Shown: positions 10,700 to 23,375 of the stretch, in pieces
Numbering within the stretch: position 1 is the first letter of the stretch
Layout of the letters: every line of letters starts with the position of its first letter
DNA from: Diogma glabrata
Taxonomy: Eukaryota > Arthropoda > Insecta > Diptera > Cylindrotomidae
Reading direction: 5' to 3'
Assembly (NCBI GenBank): GCA_963693315.1
Contig: OY856188.1
Location: 218,993,789 to 219,057,788, forward strand
DNA length: 64,000 bases
The notes under the pieces: model-generated
The model's input: only the letters and a program-made list of their open reading frames with translations
What the model was told of the DNA's origin: nothing
Database searches by the model: none
Position numbers and translations under genes: made by a program

Positions 10700-13600
10700 A
10701 AAATTCTGTAACTGTATAGTGATAAATATTTCAATGCAAAGAAACTTTTCCATTAAAACAATTGACACATCGGCTTTCTAATTAATGTAAAGTCAGTCAA
10801 TATTACTGATAAGTAGGAGAAGTATTCCGAGTATCCCCCTAAATAATAATCGATTACATTAAGTCTTGAAACTTAACTTGAAAATTGATTGACTTCTTAA
10901 AATTAATACAAGTGAAGAACAGTTGAGAACAGCATTCGTTTCTATATGGAGTACTAACGCCACAAAAAAAGCTAGTTTGTTTTGCTGTGAAAAATGTTTT
11001 TGAATTATTTACTTTCATTCCACAAATCATATATGTATAAACTAAAATCTTTAAATCTTCTTTTTCTGTTTCTTAAATTCGCATCACAAAATCATATCTT
11101 ATAAATTGTTTCAATCATTTTAATTTATTAAACGGAATAATTTTCTTACACAAATTCAAATATACGCTTTAAGGTAGAGATATATCATATCGCTCCAAAT
11201 AATTTCATGATCATAAAATATTTAAATTCATATAATAAATATAACAAAACTAGATGAAAGATTAAATTATAATATTTTATATCTCATGATCTTTATTAGC
11301 TATAAGGTGAACTAATATACGGAATAAACTAAACTAATCATATCATTAAAATCAATGTTTACATAAAAAAATTTAGGGTCAAGACACGATATGACACTGT
11401 AAATTCATAAACGAAAGTATCATCGAATTACTTTTTTTTTTAATTAAAATTATAAATTTTTTTAATTCTACCGATGAACAAAAACAGATTTAAATTATGT
11501 AATAATATAATTTGTTTATTCAATGGTTTTTATGAGAAAGTAAGAAGTGATCTCAAATAAGGATCAGTCGAATCTTTTCTATTTTTGTATAATTTCTATT
11601 GTTCAGAAATTCACGAAGTCAAGTAAGAGATCTTTCAAGATTTTTTAGCTGCAAATTGTTATTTTTTTTTACTTTCATCTAACGTAATATAGGTGACAAC
11701 TTCTAATTTATTATAATAGAATTTAACATTTTTTTTATTTGAATAACAAGACGGAGATGAATCTTTGAATAATTCAGAGATATTAATTTATTTATTGTCT
11801 AGCAAAATGTCACAGGTCTTGAATTCTTATGTTTAAAAGACTTTGAAACATTGATGAGACCAGCATTTAAATATCAATATTTTAATGGAATATAGTATTT
11901 ATCAATAATTAATTCCAATGACTTTGGAATACTATTTAACACACTCATATGTATTTAAATGCTATATAATTTTATTAATGAATTAAAAATTTGTAGCATA
12001 TATGAATAAAATAGCTTTATCCAAGGTTATTTTGTATTTAAGAAAACCAGAACTTGTATCTGAGTAAGATTTTTGATGGTGATTAATTAAAGAATACCAA
12101 CTGATAAAAGATTAATTAACAGTCTCCATTTAATGACATGTTAAGCAGGAAGCAACAAGTTTAAATAATTTGTTTTTTGATTAGTTGCTTCCATTCATTT
12201 CATACATAATTCATTTGAATTTATCTTTATTTGGAAAGAATCAATATTTTGTTTGTTGCGTGACATTTGTAATTTGTACGATTTATTGAATTTGTTTGAA
12301 TTTCAAACACAATCCTGCAGCACGATATGGAAGAATTTGAGTGTTTTTGCTAAACTAATTTATTAAAAAAATATAAACAATGTTAACAATTATTTAGGGA
12401 GACATTCCTAAATGCGAGGCGATAACTCTATTATTTTGTTATGCTTAATTGGTCATTTATTTTTTCACCGCTTTAATTAGTTGTTTGTTTAAAATACAGA
12501 TGATTTTTGCTTTATTTTTTGGTTTATTAGCTTAGTTTTGTCAGGCATTATTTAATTATTAATTTTTTTATTTGGAGATCATTAATAGCCTTGCATGTCA
12601 GGTTTTTCTATATTTACGTCATATATCACAAACTAGACGGAAAGGAATAGTTTTGAAATAAACGACAGTAGATCTGTATTAAAATGGTGTTCCACTCATC
12701 TGGCAAAATAACAAAAATTAACGCAATTTGAGAAAAATTGTCTGGTTGAATGAAAATAAACTAATCTTTTAATATCAACCTTAAAGTCATGCAAATATAA
12801 AATTAACCTTGAAATAGTTATTTTATGTAACTAAACGATGCTAATAAAAATAAACCAAAAACACCAAAAATACAATAAAAATGTTATAAAACCTCAACTC
12901 TTCTTCAAAAAAATAAGCATTTAATGACGTCAAAGGAAAGTTTGATTTACTTTTACGACATTCCTTTAAGAAAAATGTTTCATCATAAAAATATTTAAAC
13001 CCAAAATAAATAACAATAAGATAAATGATTATTAATATATTTAATAGTCATCATTAATTTAAAAAACGATAATTTGACCACAACAAAAAGAGTTGTTCTG
13101 CTTAACAACATCTCTTGTAAATAAAGATCTTATTTATTTCTATATATAAACATTTTTTTTTATTTATATTATTTCACAATTTCTTATGAAGATCTTTAAG
13201 GTGAAGTGAAACGACCAATTTAGATAAAAAATTTTGTGTGGTTTTTATTAAATAATAAATTTAAATTATGTTTTTATAGAAATCATAAAATAAATACCTG
13301 CATGATGGCAGTTTTGTTAAAGGTACGAATGATTCAGATAAACGACTATAGGTCGGAAGGAATATCGTTACACAGAATTTTGAATAAGATATTATTATAA
13401 TAAAAATATAATGTTTATTTAACATGAAAACAAACCGCCAAATCATAAAACTCTTCTAATACAAACGTTTTATTTTTTACTTCACATTAACTTGCATCTT
13501 CAGATTTCAGCCAAGATTTACAAAAACTGATTCTTTGATTTCAAATTGTTTCTGAGAATGACGTTACATTATGAATATTCGTTGTTTGATTTTTCACTAG

Positions 13601-14285
13601 TTGCATTTTGTAACTCAATACGTATAGGACAGGAGAGATAGCTACCGCCTGTTTTTCAATATGGTTTATAACTAAAATTTTATTTTTGCACTAAATTACT
13701 TCCTATTTTTGGTTTAATTAATAGGTCTTTTCCGAAAACAAAAATTAAATTATTTTGAAAACACTTTATATAATACGATTATACGATTAAAAGCTTGTGC
13801 TTGGAAGAAAAAATGCTCGTTAACTTTTTCAGCTAATGTATGATTAACTAGTCAATATATAAGTGCAACGGTTTCAAAACGTATATATAAGTTTTTCGTC
13901 AGAATAATAGACTATAGAGTTTAATGTGATTTAACTGTTTCAATAATAGTTGAACAAACTTATTTTGGATATGCGGTAATAACGAATGGATGTTGCTGTG
14001 AAATATGTTATTGTTTCTTATTGATCCCGTATAAAATCAAAGTGAATGATTATCTGCAAAATTTTCAAGAAATATTTTATTAGTTTTTATCTATTTATTT
14101 TATTTATTTATCTTACATATTGCTTCGCTTCTGTTATATTATGTTGCTTTTCTATCAGTAATATAATTATGGAAACAATTTGAATAACACGTCTAGTTTT
14201 TTATATGCATGGATTTATTCTCTTGATGTGATTCTGATACAAAACATAGTTGGTGATGCTTGACATCGTTATAAGTTGACATTTT
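10700..14285. other. AT-rich intergenic DNA, no gene recognised
   Basis: About 3.6 kb with no frame showing a family motif on either strand. The frame at 13261-13446 (minus) is hydrophobic and AT-driven. The last few hundred bases may belong to the 3' LTR of the Gypsy relic, but its far end could not be fixed. Confidence 0.45.
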
Positions 14286-14321
14286 TGTAAGAAGAACAGG
14301 GTTGTACTAAACCCTATAACA

Positions 14322-14336
14322 TCCCCTTTTCTTTAT
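14322..14336 (-). other. Polypurine tract and 3' LTR edge of the Gypsy relic
   Basis: On the minus strand a purine run AAAGAAAAGGGGA stands directly before TGTTATAGGG, the expected arrangement of a polypurine tract and an LTR beginning with TG. It lies downstream of the integrase C-terminus (14490-14730) on the same strand. Confidence 0.6.
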
Positions 14337-16225
14337 TCAATGTTTGCTACATTTCGTGATCCTTGAAACGGACAGGTGGATTAGTGTTCCGCTTTGAACG
14401 TGTGGTGGTTGGGGATCGCAAAATACTTCTCGCCGTATCCAATTGTATTGTAGGAACATTATTTGAACTTTGCAGTTCAATTTCCGGCTGTTTTGTTTGT
14501 GCTGCCTAGTAAATCCGTTGACGATGGGTTATACTTTTCTGTTGGTTTAAGATGAAATCGGTTTGGTCGGTATGTATTCATTCCAGATTTTATAATGAAA
14601 GAGTTCGGCTTAATTTCATCTCAAATTTTATCTTGCTTCCAAACTGAAGAGTTTGGGTCGATTTTTGCCATGACTTTGTCACCAGCTTTCAGTTGTGGTA
14701 ACTTTTTAGTTTTTTGGTCGTAATAGCGCTTTGCTTTGCATCGTTCGATTTCAATTCTTACTGGTACTTGTTGTGGAACATTCGAAATTAGTTTTTTTTT
14801 ATAACCGTTTTTCCTTTATAACACTACATCGTGTTCGTCTTGAAAATAATCTCTGCAAAGGGCTGCAACTTACTTTGTTCGGTGTGTCTTTTTTTTAGCA
14901 GTAAATTTCAATAGAAATCTTTACCATTTTCAACGCTGTTGTTTATCAATCGTTTCGCAATTTTAACTGCTGCCTGTCTTGCCATTTCCATGTTGGTGGT
15001 GTGGACTTGATGGTACGTGTGAAAATTTAAAATCTTTAGCAAATTGCCCGAATTCTCTTGACACAAAATTTGTACCGTTGTCAGTCACCAACACCTTTGG
15101 TACTCCATGTCGACCAAAGTTTCGACTGCATATTTTAATGACGGTTTTCGTAGCCATTTTATCTAATTTATCGACTTCAAAATAGTCTGAGTAAAGGTCT
15201 TTAGTTATCAAAAATTTTCGATGTCGTAGGTTTACGAGGCAGGTTTCTAGTTCAAATCGTCAAGGCTTACTCTTTCAAATGGAGTTTAGGGAATTTTGTG
15301 TGTATGCATTGATGGCTTCCATTGCTTTGGTGAATATTTAAGACAAACATCGCATTTTTCTATCTTTTCCCGTAGGTGATTATTTATATTTGGCCAGTAT
15401 ACTGTATCTCTTGCTGTCTTCATAGAACGCTCAATGCCTTGATGATTGGCATTGAGCCTTTAGAACCTTTTGTAATCTAGAGGCCATCCGTTCAAAATAA
15501 ATCCTTTCAGCTCTTGCATTTGCTGATCAGATTTCTTCGCATCTTCAATTTTGCAAAGTGTCACATCACTTACTTTCTTGTTTTTAAATTCGACACGTTA
15601 AATTTTATGTGCATGTGCTTACACAAACAGGCCAGCTAGCTTTATTTCGATTCAACTACATATTTTTCTGCTTTAGTCAAACCATGAAATTTTTCAAATT
15701 TTGGTTATGATCAAGTGGTGCTTCTTCAATAGCTTCTCCTTTTCCAAAACTCAACAAATTGTTAGCGATAGCGAGTATTCCTTTCAAGCCATTTATAATA
15801 TATATTTGTTTTGCTATGGTAGATTTCCATTGTAGGTTTCAGACCAAATAGTAGAAGAAGGAATTTTTATTTCCCAAACAGCGCGTAGAAGGTGGGAACT
15901 TTGCTACTATTATCATGGAGTTGGAGTTGCCAAAATTCCCAATTCGAATCGAGTCTTGTGAAAACTTTCGCATTTTCCTATTCTGGCAATATTTCATCTA
16001 CCATTGGCATGCATTGTTTATGACTTTTCAACGTTGGTTTGGATCAATACAAACTCTTAACTTTCCATTCGGTTTACGTTTGAAAAGGATATTGGTGACC
16101 CAGTCGGAGTGACCCACTTCTTTCACAATGATCTCATCCTTTTCCATTTCTGTTAACTCAGCTCTAAGTTCGTCTTCGGTTTAGGCATCACGTGTTTTAT
16201 GCTGTGATCGATTTCAATGAGATTT
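14337..16225 (-). pseudogene. Decayed Ty3/Gypsy pol (RT, RNase H end, integrase)
   Basis: Read on the minus strand from about 16.2 kb, pieces of one pol appear in order. An RT entry segment (about 16173-16035) contains KPNGKLRVCIDP. RT palm remnants (about 15815-15690) read AIANNLLSFGKGE, with the catalytic aspartates replaced by asparagine. A linker with NGWP lies at about 15600-15470. The integrase zinc finger (about 15458-15310) shows H...H...CDVC. The integrase core (15211-14963) has YSDYFEV and VTDNGTNF. A C-terminal YD-x-K-x3-LPQLKAGD segment ends near 14490. Several stops and frame changes separate the pieces, so it is inactive. It lacks close similarity to the intact LTR element at 35.5 kb. 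Confidence 0.85.
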
Positions 16226-16788
16226 TATTTTCGAGGCAATAAAAAGGAACTTTTATTTTACTGGCGTAAAGTATATATTTTTTCGCTATGACCACCAGAA
16301 TGTAAAATGTGTTTTACAATTTGGTTCTTTAAATACGATCAGTACTGATAATATTTACATTTTTACTACGTTTTAAAATGTTACTTTATCATTGTGATTT
16401 GCGGCTTTATAGTGTCACTTTTTAATCGTATATTTTGTTGTCATAGTTACTTCCGAAAAAGTAAAAAACATTTATATAAGTTTAAATTCTATAACAAATA
16501 TAAATTTTTATCAAAGCAACCTTAAATTCAAAATTTCATAATCCAATGACAAATGATTGTTTATTTTTTGTTGTCATAGTTATACGATTTGTTTGAAAAA
16601 AATTCAAATATTTTGGTCAACGGTCAAAGGTCAAAGGTTAAATATATTATTATTTTAAAATTTATAAAATGTTTAATATTGATTTAGATTAAACAGTTTT
16701 TTAAAAATATTTTGCTTGCGGCGAATAAAAAATTTAGTATATGATGCACGGACGAAAGCCATTTTGGACAAATTTCGACTGGAGCCAT

Positions 16789-16905
16789 GATTCGCAAGCT
16801 CGGATTGTACTCCACCAGAATTAAAACAAATAGCAGGACAAGCAACTCTTGAGTTATTGTCGGATAAATCAAAAAAAATTATATTCAGCAATCTGAAAAG
16901 TTTGT
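16789..16905 (+). pseudogene. N-terminal fragment of tyrosine-recombinase (Crypton-like) ORF
   Basis: The plus strand reads DCTPPELKQIAGQATLELL then SDKSKKIIFSNLKSL and a stop. The first 16 residues match the exon at 19893-19964 (DCNPTELKHIAGKETLK), and the LLSDKS-KK pattern resembles the start of tyrosine-recombinase transposon proteins. The fragment is flanked by the two outer ends of the palindromic core of the surrounding array (about 16738 and 16985-17022), as if the core and this ORF share one element. Confidence 0.5.
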
Positions 16906-17331
16906 AAATTGCTGTGTTTATTTAATGAAAAAGGTTAAAACTGATTTATTGATATAATAATCAGTTTTAAAACACCTTAGTTTTACGTCCTTGCATCATA
17001 ATGTACTATTACAGTTTCATTTTCAAAAGCAAGAAATAGTAGATTATTGTTTTTGGACGTTCCATGTGGAGTTTCCGAATCGAGGCGTCAGCCGAGATTT
17101 GCAACCACATTAGTACCAGCATTTGAACCTATTTTATTAATTTTACGAACATGTTTTACCGTGTCCCATATTTGTAGATCCATAATGTTCTTCATTCAAT
17201 GTCAACTTAGTTGAAGTATGGAGAACGGTAAAACGTGTTCGTAGAATAAATAAAATAACACAAAAATTGACACTGAAATTGAATTAAAATAAATGTGATG
17301 TTAAGTCGATCGTCCAAAAACAAATTTTTTT

Positions 17332-17470
17332 CTCGTCGCTGGTCGAGTGGGTTAATCATACATAGACTCTGATCAGAAGGACACTGGTTCGATTTCCGAA
17401 CAGGAATTGAGATAAAACATTTGGGATGGATCTTTTGTTTTTCAAAGCAATTTTTCATTCTATGCAATTG
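17332..17470 (+). repeat. tRNA-derived SINE
   Basis: Box A TGGTCGAGTGG (17340-17350, one mismatch to TRGCNNAGYGG) and box B GGTTCGATTTC (17386-17396, one mismatch) are correctly spaced. A tRNA-unrelated tail to about 17470 follows. The tRNA-like part is not foldable into a complete tRNA. It sits within the inverted-unit array, between units. Confidence 0.6.
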
Positions 17471-19383
17471 AATACATTCAGTCCTAGTGATTTATAATTC
17501 TGAACAAGTAACCTTTGACCAAAATATTTGTTATTTTTGTCAAACGATTGTATAACTATGACAACAAAAAATTACAAATATTTCGATTGGACTATGCAAT
17601 TTTGATTGAATGGCTGCTTTGATAAAAAATTTTCTTTTTTACATAACTACAAGTTTAAATGTTTTTGTTTTTTTTGGACCTCACTGTGACAACAAAATAT
17701 ATGGTTAAAAAATGATACTTTACGATCGCAAATTAAAGTAATAAAATAACACGTTGATATGTATAGGCGAATAAAATAGTAGAATATGATGCAAGGACGT
17801 AAATCTAAGGTTTTTGGGCATATGTGGAGTTTGCAAATCGAGGCGCCAGCCGAAATTTGCACCCACATTAAGTCGAAAATGGTTTACATCCGTGCGTCAT
17901 ATACTATTTTTTATTTAATAAGCAAGCAATTTATTTTTAAAAAAATTGTTTTTATTCGCTTACATGTTACAGTGTTACTTTATTACTGTGACTTGCGGCC
18001 TTAAAGTGTCACTTTTTAACCATATATTTTGTTGTCATAATTACGTCCAAAAAAGTAAAAACATTTGTATTTGTTTAAATTTTATAAAAAATAGAAATTT
18101 TTATTAAAGCAAACTTTCAATTTAAAATTTCATAATCCAATTAAAATATAAGAACTGAATCTAAAAAATTATGGTGCAAATTATGAAACTTTTTGCAATC
18201 CATACAATTTTAGAGCGATCTAGTTTCGAACCAATGAGAAAATTTTAAATTTAAGAAAATTTTAAGAAACGAAAAGAAAATTTTAATTTTAAAATATTTG
18301 TTCTTTTTTGTTGTCATAGCTATACGATTTGTTTGAAAATAAATTACAAATATTTTGGTCAAAAGTTACTTGTTCAACATATTTTTATTTCAAAATTTAT
18401 AAAATTTTTAATTTTGATTTAGAATAATTAATTTTTTTAAATATTTTGCTTGCGGCGATTAAAAAATAGTATATGATGCACGGACCATTTTGGACTTAAT
18501 GTGGGTGCAAATCTCGGCTGGCGCCTCGACCCACAAACTCCACAAAACCTTAGCTTTACGATTTGCATCAAAATGTACTAAAAATCTTAATCAAAATAAA
18601 AAATTTGCATAACAAATATTTTGATTGGATTAGGAAATTTTGAATTGAAAGGTTGCTTTGATAAAAATTTGTATTTTTTATATTATTAATACAAATTTAA
18701 GTGTTTTTTACTTTTTTGGACGCAACCATCACAGCAAAATGTAGGGTTAAAAAGTGATACTTTACGACCGCAAATTACAGTATTAAAGTAACACTTTAAT
18801 ATGTAGGCGAATATAAATAGCCTTTTTATTCGCCTACATATTAAAGTGTTACTTTATTACTGTGATTTGCGGCTTTAAAGTATCACTTTTCAACTATTTA
18901 TTTTGTTGTCATAGCTACGTCCAAAAAAGTAAAAAGCATTTGTATTTTTTTAAATTCTATGAAAAATAAAAATTTTTATCAAAGCAACCCTCAAATTAAA
19001 AATTTCATTTTCCAATTAAAATAGTTGTTATCATTTGTTTTCATAGCTACACAATAATTTGGAAAAAATAATAAATTTTTTGTCAAAGGTTACTTTACCA
19101 CATATTTTTATTTTTAAATTTATGAAAATTTATAATTTTAATTTAGAATAAACAACTTTTCTTAAAATATTTTGCTTGCGGCGAATAAAAAATAGCATAT
19201 GATGCACGGACGTAAGCTATTTTGGACTTAATGTGGGTGCAAATCTCGGCGAGCGCCTCGATTTGCAAACGCCACATACGTCCAAAATCTTTATCTTTAC
19301 GTCCTAGCATCATAATGTACTATTTTTGAGAAAATTGTTTGATCCCATCATATTTTGCAATTAATCAAGCAAACAAAATTAAA

Positions 19384-19800
19384 AAAATTGCCTAGAAATT
19401 TAGAAAAAACAAATAACAAGTAACAAAAAACTACTTGGATTAATTTTCTTACTAAACTTATTTTTGAAAATATATGTATTTTTCTATGTAAATAGTACAG
19501 AATCTTACTTGTATAAAAAACTTTGTATATAATTCGGGCATAAAATAGCTATTTATGTATTAAGGGCGTAAGGTATGCCTTTTCCGCTTGAGAGTTAAAT
19601 CACTCAAAAGCAACAATCACTCGAAAGCAAAAAAGATATTTTATGCCCGAATTGCATACAAGACTTTTGTGTTATTTGCATAAATAAAAATACATGTATT
19701 TACACAAAATAGTGAGATATTTTTTGAGAAAATTATTTTATCCAAGTAGTTTTTCGTTTGATATTCATTTTCCTAAATTTTTATGGCAACCAACGTTTTT
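19384..19800. mobile_element. Foldback element around TATTTTATGCCCGAATT arms
   Basis: Arms at 19384-19550 and 19645-19800 match as reverse complements. Shared blocks are AATTCGGGCATAAAATA, ACTACTTGGAT and CTAGAAATTTAG-like ends. A spacer of about 95 bp carries two direct CACTC-x-AAAGCAA repeats. No ORF. Confidence 0.65.
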
Positions 19801-19892
19801 TTTAAATTTCTGAAATTATGAAATTATTTAGGACATTTTGTTTTTAATTTCATTTCATGAGTCACGTTCAGTTCACCTAATAATTCTCAAAA

Positions 19893-19964
19893 ATGTCTAG
19901 TGATTTACAAATGGATTGTAATCCAACAGAATTAAAACATATAGCAGGAAAAGAAACTCTGAAG
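19893..19964 (+). pseudogene. First exon of a Crypton-like tyrosine-recombinase gene
   Basis: An ATG opens 24 codons, MSSDLQMDCNPTELKHIAGK then ETLK, directly followed by a consensus donor GTAAGT at 19965. The sequence is homologous to the fragment at 16789-16905. It stands about 0.6 kb upstream of the recombinase C-terminal half (20601-21084) on the same strand, so it may be the start of the same broken gene. The middle of the protein, with the first catalytic arginine, was not found. Confidence 0.5.
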
Positions 19965-20600
19965 GTAAGTTAAGAAGGTTAGTTATTTAATAGTCAGGTA
20001 TAGTATGATTGAATTTGATCGGAAATTTTTATACGAATCGAAAATACTACGACAAATTTTTTCCGACGTATGATTGAAATGTTTCGTAATATTTTCGATT
20101 CTCATATAAACACACCCATTTAGTACAGAATTTAAAAATGTCAAAACCTTTTAATATTCATATTTATCATTTGTTTTGTATTGATATTGATAGAATATAT
20201 AGTTTAAATGGCGAGTTTAGTTTTTCTTATGATTATGGATAGCTTTTCCGTTGTAAAATGATTATTAAACAAATGTAAAAATGATATACAAAAAAAACAT
20301 AACGTATGGAAAATGATATACAAAAAAAACATAACGTACAACATTTACAACAAAACGTCAAATATAAATTTCCGACAAGCAAATGGATTCAAAATTTTTT
20401 CGACAGAAATGTTCGTAAAATACTTTCTATCTTATGCCATTTTAAATTTCCGAAGAGTTATAATATTTCTGAGTCGGATTTACCAGCACAGTTTTATTAA
20501 AGTAAAAAGTTTTGTTTTGATAAAAAAATTTCTTTAACAGATAACTTGGATATTTGGACTTTGTAGGGCTAGCCGTAAGCTGTAATTAATTAATATCACG

Positions 20601-21084
20601 ATGAAAGATATTGTAAATCATGGCACTATGTTGCTTGTATCTATTTCGGATACAAAAAATTATGTATGCAAAACGTTTACTGTATCCAACACGGTGAGTG
20701 GGTTTGATTTTTAGAATATTACCAAAAATACGTGGATCTCAGACCGAAGGACAATCCAAATGAACGACTTTCTATACGCTACGCCAAAGGAAAATGTTTA
20801 ACCAAGCTGTTGGAAAAAATACCATGGGAAAAATACCGTCAGAAGTAGCAAAGCATTTAAAGTTGCCAGAATATGAAAAATATACAGACCACTCGTTTCG
20901 CAAAGGCATCTGCTACAATGTAGGCGAATTCGTAGGAGATATGTTAACATTAAAACGACTTGGTGGATGGAAGTCGTCAAAGCTTGCTGAAGGTTATGTT
21001 GATGGATCGATAAAAACAAAGTGGAAAGCGAATAGAAGATTTTTGGACCGAATGTTGAGTTTGCTGCAGTTCCATCAAATATAA
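20601..21084 (+). pseudogene. Crypton-like tyrosine recombinase, C-terminal catalytic part
   Basis: Three frames join to one domain. DIVNHGTMLLVSISDTKNYV comes first. Then YYQKYVDLRPKDNPNERL...RYAKGKC follows (about 20715-20800). From 20797 an open frame reads NQAVGKNTMGKIPSEVA, YTDHSFRKG, LKRLGGWKSS and AEGYVDGS. The H-x-x-R, GGW and final Y fit the HxxR-(H/W)-Y active site of tyrosine recombinases of Crypton-type eukaryotic transposons, which move through a circular DNA intermediate. The frame changes and the in-frame stop near 20715 make it a pseudogene. Host-domesticated relatives exist, but the breaks here argue for a dead transposon copy. Confidence 0.75.
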
Positions 21085-21720
21085 TCAAACCACATACATC
21101 AACTGATGAAAACATTCCAGACGAAATTTCGGAGTAAAACACTCTGTCAACGGTGTTTTATACTCTACAACCGGAAACTAGTGAAAGCTTTTATTTAGAA
21201 GACAGTTTAACTTTTACTAATAAAAAAATGTTTTAGAAAATTTAATTACACCCTCGATTCTCGGCATTAACATTCAAAACTGTTCTAACATAAATTTTTA
21301 GAAACAAATAATTTAAATTTTGATTTAAATAAAATTTGTTTATAGTTTTAATTACAGTATTAAAAATAAAATAAATGTAGTATATTTAACAATTGAAATA
21401 TAATAAATCAGTTTTATTACAAAAAAAGATAAATAATTTTATTTCCATACATATGTTTGGACAATTTTCTAATTAGAAAATTATGGAAAGGCTGAAATCT
21501 CAAGCTCTGAGAAATGAAGACTTCGGTTTTGGTTAAGGATTTTGATATAGTTTTCGACATAAAACTTTTATGAGGACATTGTTTTTAGTTTTGGGTAACG
21601 ATGTATATCAAACCTAAAACTCTTTGTTAAAGTACTTGTATTTTTTTTATCTGTGTTTAGAAATTTATTAAAAAACTAACACGTCATCAATACGTTGCCG
21701 CAAAATTTTAACATATCATA

Positions 21721-22423
21721 TCGTCGCTTTAATAATGAAATAACGTATGCCATATATACGTTGTTATTATATAATGGGTGCGCTGCATTCCCCATAAGGA
21801 TGTCTATAAAGTGGCATTTTAACATTTTCCAATTTTTTTATAACTTGGGGTGAAAATTAATATATTGTTAATTAACGTACATGCAAATTTGAATTTAGTT
21901 AAATATTGAAACAACGTAAATGCATGTACGATATTTCAATTCCTACAGAATAATAACTTGGTTAAAATCAGTGTCGTATACTTTACATACATTACGATCG
22001 CCACACGAAATGGTAAATCTAAAATATTGTATAAGCATCATTCATTACTACAAGATATTCCGGTTCATATAAATAAAAAATTGTAAGAATATTATGCGTT
22101 AGCTCAATAATAATTAGTTTTAGGCTTAGTCGTACTTCCATGCAAAATGAAATAACGTATATGAAATATGAAATAACGTATAAGGTACCTGGTTGACTTT
22201 TCACCTCGTTTTAGGTAGAAAAGCCAGCAGATACCAATGTGAAATTTTAATATGCTGTGGGGAAATTAGTCAAGATTAATTGGTAGAAATTTTTTTTCCA
22301 ATATCTTTATTCATTCAATAGTGCTGCCGAGTTTACGAAAATCAGAAAATCGAAAAATCTTTGAACACAATTATCTCGAAACTACACTTTTGCGAATACG
22401 TTGTTTCATTATTAAAGCGACGA
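21721..22423. mobile_element. MITE, 703 bp, TA target duplication (Tc1/mariner-type)
   Basis: Terminal inverted repeats begin TCGTCGCTTTAATAATGAAA on the left and end with the complement on the right (31 bp counting the TA, one or two mismatches). TA lies on both sides (21719-21720 and 22424-22425). The second copy of the host repeat at about 53310-53330 shows the uninterrupted site. Inside, ATGAAATAACGTAT recurs at about 21734, 22147 and 22162 and could be transposase-binding subterminal repeats. No transposase ORF. Confidence 0.8.
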
Positions 22424-22489
22424 TATATTAACATAATTTAGAGAAAAGATGATACAATGGGCAAACTACTCAAAAACCTCTCCATTCGA

Positions 22490-23015
22490 GAAAATATTAC
22501 AAAATGAAAAATTCATATTTCTTTCAAAATCCAAAAATATTGTAAAAATTATATAAAATCAAAAATTCAAACTTTTTCTAAAATTCCAAAAATATTGCAA
22601 AAAATTATACCAATATCAAAAATTGAAACTTTTTTCAAAATTCCAAAAAATTATGATAAAATCAAAAATTAAAAATTTTTCAAAATTATAAAAATATTAT
22701 AAAAATTCTTACAAGATCAGAAATTGAAACTTTTTCAAAATTCTGAAAAATATGTAAAATTCAAATTTCACAAATTCAAAAATTCTATTTTATTTCAAAA
22801 TTCTAAAAATATTGCAAAAATTATAACAAAATCAAAAATTAAAACTTTTTCAAAAGTTATAAAAATATTGCAAAAATTATTACAAAATCAAAAATACAAA
22901 CATTTGTCAGAATTCCAAAAATATTTCAAGAATATAGTTACAAATCCAAACATTTCAATGTCCAATTTCATGGTCATTACATTTCTTGTCATACAAATAA
23001 TTAAATTTTTTTTCA
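22490..23015. repeat. Minisatellite within family R2
   Basis: Diverged units of about 55-70 bp with the core TTCCAAAAATATTGCAAAAA and ATCAAAAATT repeat eight or so times. The 105-codon frame across it (22724-23041) reads repeated lysine/isoleucine/asparagine text and is a by-product of the repeat. The reverse-orientation counterpart is at about 52500-53270. Confidence 0.75.
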
Positions 23016-23044
23016 AAAAAATTGGCCTAAAAAAAAAATGAAAA

Positions 23045-23375
23045 TCATTTTTTGACACACATTACAATATTTTTTTGACAAACTTATAATGCAATAAAAT
23101 TCTCAATAATAATAATTTCAAGTTCAATTACATTTAACATTTCATACAAATAATTCATTTTATTTTTTTCCAAAAAAAATAAATGAAAATCATTCTTTTG
23201 ACACACTTGACAACATTTTTTTGACAAACTTATAATGCCATAATTCTCAATAATAATAATAAAATTCCATGTCATACAAATAATTAATTTCATTCTTTCC
23301 CAAAAAATTGTGTAAAACAAGAAAATCATTCTTTTGACATACTTGACAACATTTTTTGACTGACGATATTTTGAC
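23045..23375. repeat. Tandem repeat, about 115-bp unit, three copies
   Basis: Units share TTTTGACACACTTGACAACA, ACAAACTTATAATGC and TCTCAATAATAATAAT. They start near 23053, 23195 and 23334. The minus-strand frame 23084-23449 translates this repeat and is not considered a gene. Confidence 0.7.

Larger units (their letters stand above)
16370..19335. repeat. Array of alternating inverted repeat units
   Basis: At least five diverged units of roughly 0.5-0.6 kb lie head-to-head and tail-to-tail. Shared blocks are GTGTTACTTTATTACTGTGA, TTTTGTTGTCATAG, a TTTTGCTTGCGGCGAATAAA block, and a core palindrome of about 130 bp with outer ends AGTATATGATGC and GCATCATAATGTACT around a hairpin AAATCGAGGCGCC/GCCGAGATTT. 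Core copies lie near 16738, 17785-17912, 18470-18585 and 19192-19323. Further single copies are at 28247-28620 (inverted) and, in part, 51600-51770. The core near 16738-17020 contains a tyrosine-recombinase N-terminal fragment. Confidence 0.75.

Noticed and set aside
13261..13446. 61-codon hydrophobic minus-strand frame as a gene
   Set aside because: AT-driven composition, no motif, and no supporting context.
22724..23041. 105-codon lysine/asparagine-rich frame
   Set aside because: By-product of an AT-rich minisatellite.
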